A DNA stretch of 64,000 nt from Ophioderma brevispina (Eukaryota > Echinodermata > Ophiuroidea > Amphilepidida > Ophiodermatidae), in the NCBI GenBank assembly GCA_023653785.1, contig JAMKCH010084896.1, forward strand, positions 30,668 to 94,667, written 5' to 3'. This document shows, piece by piece, positions 22,751-33,394 of this stretch. Position 1 is the stretch's first letter. Each line of letters starts with the position of its first letter. The notes beneath the pieces were generated by a model. The model ran no database searches. It had not been told where the DNA came from and saw nothing but the letters and a program-made list of their open reading frames with translations. The position numbers and the translations under genes are program-made.

Positions 22751-25559
22751 AATAAGGGGGATAAGCAGAAAGTTTGTTTTGATTTATACGGCGGTACGGA
22801 ATTCCCCTGGTAACCCAAAAGTCAAAGTGGACAAATCGTTGTATTTTTAATCTACCACAACAATGAGGAATTATCTGTCAAAGCCTTTCTGTTTCCACTG
22901 AGAGTACCTAGGTTAAGGACGAATCAATTCACTTTACGACGATATACAAAGCCGACCACTCCACTTTGGACTCCTCATTACGACCTAAATACGAGGCACC
23001 CAACTTATTTTGGGAGCATTGGCTGTTGTATTCACCTTCGCCCGACCTGCAAACGTAGAAACAAGACGGGTATCAGCCAGTACCCGAGATCGATTGCAAG
23101 CAGTGACTGGTTATTGTGAGCCAGCCCATGCGTGAAAATCAATGAATGCCATGCAATCGACCGTCTCGAACCACATATAATTAGGATGTGGAAGGAAGGC
23201 GTAATCAATATTCTCATTTCGGGAGTACTCCAATATGTTCTTCGTGCATTTTTATGGGAATACCAAAATTTGCTCTGGAGTTCTGTATACGCTCCCGCGG
23301 TAGTGAACTGAGAACGATTTCAGATTTTTATGCTTGTGAAGTGTGTAGACATATATATGTGTGTAATACTTTTCCTGCCACATATAGGGTGCTATTTCTC
23401 CTATTTGTTTGTAGAACTTTGCGTATTTACCGCAGAAGTATGGAATATTCCCTATAAGTCAAATACGTACGGGTTTTGTTAGTTTGTTATCTAGTTTGTT
23501 AGGTCTAATTTTTTGATGGGGATGACGCGTCCCGGGGTGACAAGTGTCGGATTAGAGCATTAAAAGTGTAATAATATATAGGGCCCATACAGTGATCTCT
23601 GAATTTTGCCCCGGGGTTTTTATAAATGACGTTATGTTACGACTGTAATAAGACCGGCGAGACAGGCCTTCGCTGTATAAATCAACTCTAATAAAAGCTT
23701 AAAATAGAAACTTTTATTTTTTTTTTTTTTTTTAACCCTCATCTACCAAATTAGGTATAAATATCATACAACTCTTATGATCTCCGGAGTTAAGTCATTC
23801 CTTTCCTGATTTTATGAGCTCTACAAATTTTTTCCGATCAATCACAACATTACTAATTGATTATGTAGTTTATATTGAATGATGGCGCTCACCAGTCCAA
23901 GGCATTGTGCATTTGTGCAGATGATAGGAGCTAATTGGAGGTTGAGCTTGCAGCCCGCAATGGTAATTAGGTTCATTGTGACTTGCAAGGCTCCTTGCGG
24001 TGCGGTGGAGGTCGCGGTATTGATTTGTCTTGGGTGGCAGCTTGGAACTGCTTGGGCGCTTTGTCGTCGTAAAGCTGCCTAAAAGTAGCATCGTAAAGTG
24101 AAGTGATTCTTTTGTGAAATTTGAAGCTAATACCCCATACAACAAGCTACTTGACTTTACTGACGATTTGTCACTTTAGGTCGATGTACTTTAGCCAGTG
24201 GAAAGTATTTTCCCACAGTGTGTTGATGACACAGAAATGCAAAATATCTAAAATTCATTGATACTGCGTGAGAGTCTGAGAGACTAACGTTAACACAATA
24301 ACAGCCACAGATCTAGAATGAAACTAATCTAAAAAATCCTAGGTTCTTTTATGGATTTTTTTGCATCAGAGAGGGTCAGAAAGTTTGATTAAATACGAGA
24401 AATCCCTAAACTAGGTGGCACTGAGATTCAGAAAATTAAACATTTCTTGATCGGTAGTTTTAGCTCTGTGGGATATGACGAGCAACCAAACACAATTTCC
24501 CACAATGCTAGTAGGCTACGTCATAGGGGCTATATGACAAGCTCATACTTTCTGAACCGCCGTAGTTTTTGATACACGAGCCAAACATGAGCGTGCGTTG
24601 TGGTTAAGAATGAATATCAATTTGCATAGAACATAGATAATGCCCCGGGATAACGCTAGTCTACAAAGGCGATGTGGCGCTTGCTACTCATCAATCCCAT
24701 GCGCTCATTGATTATTATGAATACATAAAAAGAATAATGGGAGCATCAGCAGCAAGGTCAAAGAATTTCTCAGCCCTTGCGAGGAGCGATATGTACAGTC
24801 ACTCCATGCAATCGCTATGCTCTGCAGCTGTCCTGACACGTGTTTTTCCGGGGATTCCATTTAAGTCATTGAGATTGATTGCGGACCTGCGGTAGGGGGG
24901 TATACTTACCATGACAAAAATAATGTTAAAAAAAATGACTGGGGAAAATCATAAAAAATAATCAAATGATTAGATATGGGAATACAATTGTTTTGTAAAT
25001 TGTTCTTGCGAAACAAGAATTGCAATAAATAATTTTTCGCCATTACCGCAATGTAAACTATAGTACTATAGAGCCGTACACGCACATGTTCTTCGCATCT
25101 GTCAACTTGTCAAGCATAATTAGCATATTGTAAACGGCCTGACCTGGGGATGGACGGCATGTGAAGTCTGTTCTTCTTGTTGAGGCTGTTTTTCAACGGT
25201 CATTACAAGTATAATGTAACAAAATAAGTTGGATTTATTAAACTTGAACGCAATCATTTTGAAATGCCATCAAAATAATGAAATTTCAGTTAAACGAGGC
25301 ATGATGGTTGCTATCTGATGAAACTCAGGACAGGAGGGTTTTGCGGGAATTTACACTGCCGGCTATTGAGTGGTGGTACTTTATATTTTACACACATTCT
25401 GGTAATGTAAAAGATAACCGATATTCCAAAAGACATCATCGGAATGTAGCAAATGTGAACCGCCACAGATTTATTTAATTATCTCATTGTCGCCAATTCC
25501 TATAGGCCCTATGTTTAAAAAGTTGAACCACAAGTGCAACTCCTACTAATACTCTCTAG
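22751..25559. other. No supported gene
   Basis: Mixed composition with a few moderately GC-rich segments (22900-23120, 23880-24080) that have short open frames on both strands but no motif or paired splice signals that I trust. A poly-T run lies at about 23717-23734. If the upstream exons belong to the CEP126-like gene, this would be intron. Confidence 0.35.
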
Positions 25560-25675
25560 GGTTGGTCGATCTTTAACAATAGGGCAAACCCTCGGATCGG
25601 ATCGGTGGATCGACCGATACGACAAAAAAGTAATCGGCATTGGATCGGCAGAGAGGAAACCTGGATCGGTTAATC
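25560..25675. repeat. ATCGGTATCGGC-type repeat, copy 3
   Basis: Contains GGATCGGATCGGTGGATCG, CCGATACGACAAAAAAGTAA and ATCGGCATTGGATCGGCAGA. Same vocabulary as 20255-20330 and 45825-46225. Confidence 0.45.
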
Positions 25676-25779
25676 CTACTTTTGGTGATTACCATATTGT
25701 ATCATAGCACACTCCAATGGTTGAATCAGAGGATGGATTGAGTCAATCCCAACACTGCACAGTTGGGGAATTTACCTCA

Positions 25780-26120
25780 TAAAGGTGCACGAGAGATTTC
25801 ACAAATAACAGGTTACCAAAAATGAAAATGCGAAAAATTCTGATTTTGGCACTGGGTGTAAAGCTTTTATATCAAAAATTTCCATCTGTAAGGATAAGCT
25901 GAGAACTGTTTCTTGGTACAAAACCTGAAATTTCTAATTTTGTATGAGCAAATACGAAGCAGCTGTTTTCTCTGAATATAAGCATATCACCTTTTGATTT
26001 TCATTGTTAGGTTATTTCTGTACAAATAAAGGTAGGAAATCTATTGCATGTCTAATCTATATTAACTCACTACATATCACAGAAAAATATGAAGAATTAA
26101 AAATCTCTCGTGCACCTTTA
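25780..26120. mobile_element. MITE family A, copy 2
   Basis: Complete element of about 340 bp. TIRs are TAAAGGTGCACGAGAGATTT and its complement AAATCTCTCGTGCACCTTTA. The flanks here are CATAAAGG and CCTTTAGGG, so only TA, not TTAA, is shared by both borders. Internal AAATTTCTAATTT, GAGCAAATAC and ATATAAGCA match the other copies. Confidence 0.8.
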
Positions 26121-27060
26121 GGGTCATGTGATCCCACAAAAATTTCTTTTGGTTTTTATGACGTTTACACTCTTGTTAGCCCACCAAAACATCAGTATTT
26201 CGTCACAGTTTTAGGCAGTCATTGAAATGTGTTGTGTTCTTAACTTCTACATGTTTTAATACAGTACAAAATAGGCACATTTGTATTGCAGCATGAGGTA
26301 TTGTTCACAAACAGGCCCATAACCGGATTTTTTTAGGGGGAAATTTTTTTTATAAAAAGCGAGACTTTCGAAAAAATTGCAAAACAAGTAGGGGATTCAA
26401 CAAAAGTGAGACTTTTTACCAAAATTTTAACCTTTTTGACCAAAAAACAATAAAACCCCTCTGCTCGTAAAATCTATTTTGGGGCATTTTTAAAGCTCTT
26501 TTTAGGGGCTTTGGGAATAGAGGGGGGATCTCCCCCAATGCCCCGACATGGATCAAAACACTCTCTGTGTAGCTGTGCCTTATTTCAAAGATTACAAGCA
26601 TCTACCTCAGTCCATTGTTGTTGATTTTATCCTTCCATAGACAGGACGCCCTCACACGCCGTGTCGTGACACCCCCCTGCCATCCCACCCCCCCCGCTCA
26701 TTCATCATTGTTTTTGTTGTCAGAGAACATCCTATTATAATGCTCCTCTTAAACGATGGTATACAAATGCCCATGGGTACAGGGTGGAGTCTGCAAATGG
26801 TAGGTTTCATAAGAGAAACACCAACCCAACACCACACAACGCCGACCCCGCCTTCCCACAATGCATTGCTTTCCATTGGAAGTTGTTGTACAGGTTGCCA
26901 TGTGGATCGTTTAGAGATGAACGCTCTTAAAATGCAAGTTTTGTGCTCAGTACTGTCCAATTTAGCCATGTTTCATCACTAACACCCACATCAGTACCGG
27001 TACAAAAACCTCCATGGAAGCAATGCATTGTAGGGAGCTATTGAATCTTCTCTTGGTTTC
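26121..27060. other. No recognisable gene
   Basis: Non-coding. Includes CCCC/GGGG homopolymers at about 26330-26530 and 26670-26700. Overlapping open frames of up to 105 codons on opposite strands at 26652-26982 are low-complexity and are not supported. Confidence 0.35.
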
Positions 27061-27440
27061 ATCTATCTATCTAACGGCCGCACGAGATGCTGTTCACAAT
27101 GTAGCGCCAAATGTCCCTGTTTGTCATTAGGTTGGGGAGTCAGATGGATCTGCTGGATGTCTCGAGCAATCACATCAATGTAGTTAAGGGGCGACGACCC
27201 CTGTTTTGGCCATGGTAAATTCCAACATGTGACGTCTGCGACTACTTGGTCAATCGCGCGATGACAGTGGACCGGCAAATAGTGCACGGCGTTGGGCAAA
27301 AGAAGATGAAATTGGAGGGAGATCCCCATATATCTGTGCTTTAATTGGTCTTGTGCTCACGCCAGGATATGTTTTGTACTCGCATAGAAGCTTGGTGTAG
27401 GAGCCATCCAGTCTATCCTGTAGCTCTTTCTCATGGTCCA
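27061..27440 (-). mobile_element. Non-LTR retrotransposon 3' remnant (RTE-like)
   Basis: The minus strand encodes YGDLPPISSSFAQRRALFAG, a one-base shift, then HCHRAIDQVVADVT and NYIDVIARDI. This order (YG.LP.IS...RR..FAGHC.RA, then NYIDV..RD) is the C-terminal tail typical of RTE-like and related non-LTR retrotransposons, as I know them. The minus-strand 3' end runs into TAGATAGATAGAT at 27061-27075, fitting a microsatellite 3' terminus. The reverse transcriptase core is missing (5' truncated) and the frame is broken, so it is dead. Confidence 0.7.
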
Positions 27441-28009
27441 GGTCTCAGATCATAGAACAGGGATACTCTCTACACAGGTCTAAAGAATTGGTTATTAATG
27501 CATATTTACACCGCTAATAATTATGCCAATTATGGTTAATTTCGATCATAAGTCAATCATGCTGGGACCTGTAGTTGCCTTGTGGCCCCAAAAGGGTCAG
27601 AATTATAAATTCGCTTGGTGTATCCACATATGTCAATTTTCATGACCATGGATACATTGGTACTTTGCATTGGGTAGTATCCCAAATGTTGGTACCTCAT
27701 GTGACATTGGGAGTTTCCACTTAATGGGAATAACATGTGCTTTTATTCCATGAAGGGTTTCCAATTAGAAGTTGTCAGAAAAAAGTGTGTCAGTTGGTCA
27801 GGTTAAGTACTTCCAAAATTTGGAGGGCAGAATCATAAAGTGCTTGGGTATCCACGTCGTCGGCCTTTGGCATTTGGTCACCTCATCATTTTTGGGGGGC
27901 TGCCCATAGGTGATTGTCTACCACTTAACAAATCGTGGTGCGGTGTGTGTGTGAATGTATGTGTGGTGATGTATGTGTGTATTTGTGGATGGTCACTAAA
28001 ATGTTAAAT

Positions 28010-28290
28010 TAAAAAAAAAAAGACCTAAATTAAAAAGTAGAAGTCAACCAAAAAAAACCAAATTGGGTCATAGGTGCCAACCATGCTAGGATACCTCATG
28101 TGATAAACACAGGTCATGTGCCAAGGTCAAAGGTCATGTGAGGTCATTGAAAAATAGGCTAAAAATATAAAATACTCCATTGAAAAGTTGAAGTTCTAAC
28201 TTGGTCATAGGTGTAACATGGGATCCCTCATTTGTTGATGAGGTCAAAGGTAATTTGCAAAGGTCAAAGGTCAGTGAGGTCAATTCATAA
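28010..28290. repeat. Two tandem ~150-bp units containing AGGTCA repeats
   Basis: The units at about 28010-28155 and 28160-28290 share AAAAGT.GAAGT, TTGGGTCATAGGTG/TTGGTCATAGGTG, ATACCTCATGTG/ATCCCTCATTTG and AGGTCAAAGGTCA followed by GTGAGGTCATT. The AGGTCA words are spaced by one base. This could mimic a nuclear-receptor direct repeat, but the repeat nature of the sequence makes that a weak inference. Confidence 0.5.
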
Positions 28291-28310
28291 GAGGGTGGTG
28301 GCCCACAGCT

Positions 28311-28525
28311 TATACTGTATAAGTGGAAATTTTCGCGAGGTTTTGATTTTTTCGCGAATTTCGCGAGTGAACATAACAACGCGAAAAAAAAAACAAACGA
28401 ACTAACTTTTTCCATAGATTGTAATACATTGATGTCAAAATCGTGAATTAAATTCTCGCGCATTTGGCAAAAAACTGTTAAATCGCGAAAATATTGTAAG
28501 CGGAAATTTCCACTTATACGTATTC
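28311..28525. mobile_element. MITE family F with GTATAAGTGGAAATTT ends
   Basis: TIRs are TATACTGTATAAGTGGAAAT at 28311 and GGAAATTTCCACTTATACGT ending about 28520. The interior is full of TTCGCGA/TCGCGAA words. Elements with the ending GTATAAGTGGAAATTTTCGC are widespread in marine invertebrate genomes. It lies within 90 bases of the splice acceptor of the large CEP126-like exon. Confidence 0.7.
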
Positions 28526-28614
28526 TTTGATAATGCGATAGCGAAAGCCAAGAACCACGGAATTCTTGGTTCCCAAGTTCTCTTTAATGTGCTAATTGCT
28601 TTGTTTATTTCCAG

Positions 28615-30833
28615 GGTCAAGTGGTCAACGAGGACCCAGAATATAGAGATGCTCTTCGTCTGTGTGGTGCACAATAGCACAGTGCCTATGGCAGTTACAG
28701 CAGCACAGCCCCAGCTGGATACCTCAGTGGCGGTAGCATCATCAGCGAGAGTACAGTCAATCCGACACTTCCCTCCACAGAACGTATGGAATGGACAGTA
28801 ACACCAATGTGGCATCCACCTCTTCCAAGTCAACTATCAGGGCTACACAACCTCCTGCAACAGCATACTCTACATCAACATGGCATGCTGTTTCCAATTT
28901 CCGCAAACTTGCAAATAACAGCAAAGTAAATTGTTGAACGACGAGGCAAAGTCCTTGCAAAATTTTAACCGATGCAATATGCAAGAGACAACTCCCTGAG
29001 AGCCTTGAAAGGACGATAGTCTTTCAGTGTAAGCAGTTTAAGAAGAACACCTCAAAGGTCTTCAAGACAATCAGACAGACTCTAGGGTCATTCATTTCAA
29101 GCCGAGTGGGCCTGCTGTTACTGTAAATTGATTACACACATATGACATATACTTCTCCGTCAGTGGCAAAAGAGCATCCCCAACCAAAGGAGACACCGGC
29201 TGGTATCACCTAAACATTCATCTCATGGAAGCTCTTTTTTCTAATCAGAGACGTTAGATCCAGAGGAATGGCCTTGGACAATATCACAGAAACTGGAAAC
29301 CAATGGAGAGCTAACAGTTGAGGAAACCAGTGAAACGGATATAGTATCTGAGCTTGTTGAGGACAGAAAGCCAAAGTTTTTGCAAGGATCCAGTCAACAT
29401 CCAAGATCAAGTTTACCAAGGACATATGCAGATGCTGTTGGTGATAATTATGTGGCAAGACATCTGAATCATGGGTGTCACACACGGCCATTCTGATCAA
29501 CTTCTGTCCCCTGTCAGCACACCCTGTCTTGCAAGGTGCTGCTAACCCCAATCTGGGGTCAACACAATTAGTGCAAGGAACAGCCAATTACCCACTAAGA
29601 CATCCGCTACTGCGTTTACTGTTGCACCAAATACGAATGGTTCAAATATATAGTCACCATACACAGCAAGTTGTGAGTAGTCCTACTAACAGAACAAAAG
29701 AAGGCACTGCAATTGGTAGTAGAAAAGACAAAGATGGGATACTCGATGCACAAAACCAACTGCTGAGAAGGACCGCCCCAAAAGCCAGTGGTACGAAAAC
29801 AAGCCAAGCAACCGGTTAGTAATTCTCAAGAAACCCAACTCAAGCAACCTGCTAAACTGGGAGGTTTAAAATCACTAATAGTCTTGAAATCTCCAAATCC
29901 TCATCAGTTGGACTAAATCGAGAAGAATCTGTTCGATGACTGGAATGTGTATATGAAAATCATGACAAACTGACCTGGATACTCCGCAAAGGTGGGTTGA
30001 ATGGCTGCAAATATGACCTAAACTGAGGATTCAAATGATGTTGAAAGTTAGGACAGAGCAGAGGCACTTCAGCAAAATAAGTCCAATGTCTGGTGGTTTT
30101 GCTGGAAGGGATAATCGGATATCAAGTCCAAATGACACTCAGAAGGGATCTTCCAAATCAAAACCATCTTACCACAACTCTGGTCATTCAGCTTACTCAT
30201 CAAAGAAGCCAACAGAAAACCCATCATCTGTTGCTGTCACTTCAAGGCCATTCAGTGCCAGAAATGTACATAAGAATCTCACAGCAGGTAATAAGTCTAG
30301 TAATACTTCCAATAAAAATGGACCCACCCAAGGTTCAAATGGTCTTCACCTCAACAAAACTCCTACTGATGATGAAATCAATTGGCTGTGGGATAAAGTA
30401 CGGACGTGCTTGAATAGCAGAGATGAAAAAGAAGCCGATCAAGTAAAAGTGACAGAACGTCCACCGACTGGTCAGCAGTCAAGGCCGGTGGCTTCAGTGA
30501 CCAATCAGTATATTGATGGCGGGCGAATTACAGCCAATTTGCGCCCTGTGAGCACGCATCCTAGGACAAGCTCAGCAACAACACATGGTAGAAGTAATGG
30601 CATGCCAAGATGGAGGACTAATAGTGATTCAGGTAGTTATTTAAGACGGACGGCGTTGTTACAACAGCGTCGTCAACATAGTGCAATAAGTAGGACTCAA
30701 GGAGGTGGAACTGGACAACCACCTCAGCCACCTCGGCAGGGGAGTGCTCATCAGCAGCCTGTCCCTGCGGCAAGTCATCAGGGACCATCTCGGACAGTTA
30801 CAGTTCCGCCACCACAAAGCTATGATAATGAAG
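28615..30833 (+). CDS. CEP126: CEP126-like protein, large internal exon (frame broken)
   Basis: The exon starts after TTGTTTATTTCCAG and ends at GAAG|GTAAAC, in phase 1. The last 800 bases (from 30035) are one clean frame, rich in Ser, Thr, Pro, Gln and Arg, with DDEINWLWDKVRTCLNSRDE in the middle. Before that the coding sense moves between frames: HSAYGSYSSTAPAGYLSGGS (28678), then MDSNTNVASTSSKST (28791), LLNDEAKSLQNFN (28931), a clean 80-codon stretch from 29254 with DPEEWPWTISQKLETNGEL, and SARNSQLPTKTSATAF near 29571. At least six one-base shifts are needed in 1.4 kb. A large, poorly conserved middle exon is what vertebrate CEP126 has. CEP126 works at centrosomes and ciliary basal bodies. 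The shifts are either consensus errors or real decay. Confidence 0.65.
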
Positions 30834-30844
30834 GTAAACCATAA

Positions 30845-30985
30845 TGCCGGCATTTCCCTAACCTGACCAGGTTTACCTGACAACTATGAATTCAACAACC
30901 TTTACAGCTTTATTCCATTAAGGTTGTTGAATCAATTCATAGTGGTCAGGTAAAGCTGGTCAAGTTACGGAAACACTTCCATAAT
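30845..30985. repeat. Hairpin element K2
   Basis: Immediately 3' of the large exon. CCTAACCTGACCAG, TTTACCTGAC, ACTATGAATTCAACAACCTT and their reverse complements flank a small centre containing CTTTATTCCATTAAGG. The stem would be about 60 bp. It sits at the start of the CEP126-like intron, 12 bases past the donor. Confidence 0.65.
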
Positions 30986-31339
30986 CCTGTAAGTTCAGTT
31001 TGTATAGCAAATGTATTTCCTCATTAGTCCCCATGTGGGAGATACTCAATTCTAATATTGTGCCTTTATAAGAGGTGCACGGAATTCAGCTGGAATAGCC
31101 CAGTGTTGCATTTTTCTGTGAGATACACTATAGATGTATTTGTGCATTGGCAGAAAGAACCATCGGACATCTGCTGTCCGCCTAGATGAGAGTTACACTT
31201 TTTAATCTCTGGTGAAATTGTAAATTTTTGATACAGGCAAAATTAAGGAGCTATAAAACAGTTAAATACAGTGAGAATAGGTATTATAAAAGCTCATAAA
31301 TTAGCAACCAAATATGTTAGATGTCGTGATTTGAGCAGT

Positions 31340-31610
31340 AGTATGCTTAATTATTATGCATCAGGAGTTTCTGCATGGTGAAAAAAAATTGCTGTGACTA
31401 GTGGGTACCACCCAACACTGCACAATACACAAAATTTTTATCCATCGGAGTAGATCTTCCGTGTGGTGCAATACCGTTGTGCGATTAGTGCGTACCACCC
31501 AACACTGCACAATATGTAAAAATATTGAGCACTTGGTCATGCAGTTTGTCAAATACTCTCATTTTATTAGTTTTGAAGCAATTTTGAAACTATTTTTGTC
31601 AAGTCAAAAT
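31340..31610. repeat. Interspersed repeat I, copies 3 and 4 (head to tail)
   Basis: Two successive copies of the ACCACCCAACACTGCACAAT repeat. The first, 31340-31445, starts at ATTATTATGCATCAGGAG. The second, 31455-31610, includes GTGCGATTAGTGCGTACCAC and TTTTTGTCAAGTCA, and matches 6021-6185. Confidence 0.65.
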
Positions 31611-31953
31611 TGCCACTTTGGCAAGAGTTCCATATGTACCCCCTTCAAAGTTCTACATGTAAGAAATTCTTTTTTATTTTTTGGCCTTAGGGATAGGTTA
31701 TTTGTGTTGGTGTCAGGTCATAAATAAAAAAATAATTTGTTTCCCTTAAATTTTAAAGGGGGTTTATATGGAATTCTTTCTGCCACTTTTTGGTTTGAGT
31801 GTATCAAATTGCACAACTTCAGGTAGGAAAAAAACCTGCTGTATATACCACCTGACCCTGATTTGGCATCTCGCCATTTTTTTAAATTTGTCATATGCAT
31901 GTAAAATCAAATGTTGTTTTTAATGTGAAATGAGTGAAAAAAGAGCATTTCAG

Positions 31954-32120
31954 TCGACGCTTTTGAGAAACTAAAGTTTCATCATCTATACTCCTTGATA
32001 CAGTATCTGATAGTTTACTAGCGTTCCAGAGAGCTGAGCAGTTGGTGAACGACAACTTATCAGAAGCTGAAGTAGGGGCTGCCATTGACAACCACAGAAC
32101 ACCTGCCAACCAGGAGAAAG
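31954..32120 (+). CDS. CEP126: CEP126-like exon (one base missing)
   Basis: Acceptor GCATTTCAG|, donor AAAG|GTAAGC. Joined in phase to the exon ending at 30833 it reads VDAFEKLKF, then falls out of frame at a TTT run near 31977. One extra T there would restore SSSILDTVSDSLLAFQ and AEQLVNDNLSEAEV through to the donor. The exon leaves phase 1, which fits the next exon. The acidic SDS...AE.LV...E.E pattern matches the region of CEP126 just before its conserved EEQ.ILESL helix, as I remember the human protein. Confidence 0.75.
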
Positions 32121-32394
32121 GTAAGCAGACTAAAAATAACACTTCATTGTGTATTTCAAAAGTCAGAGTAGTGCAGGCACAATTGGATTGAGAGGTTTGA
32201 GAAGGGTACTTGGTTGCTAGTTCCTGTAGATACATTGTAGTGTCCAGTCATTTGTCTGATGTGTTCAGTAATTCACAGCTTTCACATTCCTCAAAGATGC
32301 ATTTTGGAACTCTTGCTGGTTTCTAATGAGCCTGAACTCATTTAACAAGAAGAGAAGCTCTCAGGAAACCATCGAACTCAGTGACTGGTGCTGG

Positions 32395-32552
32395 TCAACG
32401 GCTTATGATATTCAACAAAATGAAACGGGCTCAGTGCACCCATTGAATTACACGCTTTTTTCCGTTATCATGCATTTTATGATGGAATAAAGTATGTAAT
32501 CCAATGGGTGCACTGAGCCTGTTTCATTTTGTCAAATATCATAAGCCCTGGT
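32395..32552. repeat. Hairpin element K3
   Basis: GGCTTATGATATT, ACAAAATGAAAC, GGCTCAGTGCACCCATTG and ATTACA on the left are repeated in reverse complement on the right, around ATCATGCATTTTATGAT. Stem of about 65 bp. The inner words CTTTTTTCC/GGAATAAAG resemble the centres of the other K hairpins, but in the opposite order. Confidence 0.65.
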
Positions 32553-32959
32553 CAACACTATATTGTGAAGGGGAAAAGGGTGACCATTTACAAACCAGCA
32601 CTTACGCAAAGTGTTCCTCCACTCAAATGTGAAGATTGTGGTTTGTATGGCATGTGGTTTGTATGGCATGTGAAGAATTATTTTACTTGCAATGCTTGTT
32701 TGGCTCTGATGTTAGTGAAAGGGTAGGAGGGCTGAAGAACAAATCAAAATAAGATCTTCTTCTGTCAACAGTCATCCATAGTTCAAATTTCTCATAAAAA
32801 TGTCTCATCAGTTTCTGACCACCACTTAATGATCCAGGAGCAATTCTTCTTAACCTCAAAAACAGGTATTTCTTTCTTCTGATTGTTTGTTTTGTCTTTG
32901 ATTTTTTTTCTTCTTACAGAAAAAAAATTAAGTTAGGGTATCATGAGGCAAGCTATAGT

Positions 32960-33105
32960 AAGGGCTTAGTGTAAAAAGTGCAAGCGCTAGTGAATTCAGC
33001 ACTGTTAACGGATTAAAGTGCAGCATACATGCAATTTATTTCGTTGAGCCTGCCAAATTCACTAGCACTTGCGCTTTCGCTTTCACACTAAGCCATAGTA
33101 AGGAT
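32960..33105. repeat. Hairpin element K4
   Basis: The left arm begins GGCTTAGTGTAAAA and carries GCAAGCGCTAGTGAATTCAG. The right arm carries CCAAATTCACTAGCACTTGC and ends CACACTAAGCC. The centre is AACGGATTAAAGTGCAGCAT..CATGCAATTTATTTCGTT. Same family as K5, 70 bases downstream. Confidence 0.7.
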
Positions 33106-33175
33106 TGCTGTGTTGGATTTGCATTTCTAATCCTTGATAAACCTTACGGAATATATCGATACTACTATTGTGATC

Positions 33176-33326
33176 GGCTTAGTGTAAAATGCGGAAGTGA
33201 AAGCCCTAGTGAATTCGGCAGCCTCAACGGAATGAAGTGCAGCATCACATGCAGTTTATTCCATTGAGGCTGCCAATTCACTAGCCTTTCGCTTCCGCTC
33301 ACTTTTGCTTTTGCTTTTACACTAAC
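33176..33326. repeat. Hairpin element K5
   Basis: The left arm is GGCTTAGTGTAAAATGCGGA, then CTAGTGAATTCGGCAGCCTC. The right arm is GAGGCTGCCAATTCACTAG, then a TTTCGCTTCCGC block and TTTTACACTAACC. The centre AACGGAATGAAGTGCAGCAT..CATGCAGTTTATTCCATT matches K4 and partly K1. Confidence 0.7.
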
Positions 33327-33394
33327 CTTGTGATCACACTCAAATAATGAATACCACCACGCGAAAACATTCTCACTCACTGCTAGATGCTTCC

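Noticed and set aside
26652..26982. Overlapping frames of 105 and 80 codons on opposite strands
   Set aside because: Low-complexity, G- and C-run driven, with no splice context or motif.
30093..30413. 106-codon frame overlapping the clean part of the large exon
   Set aside because: Shadow of the 269-codon frame that leads in phase to the next exon.
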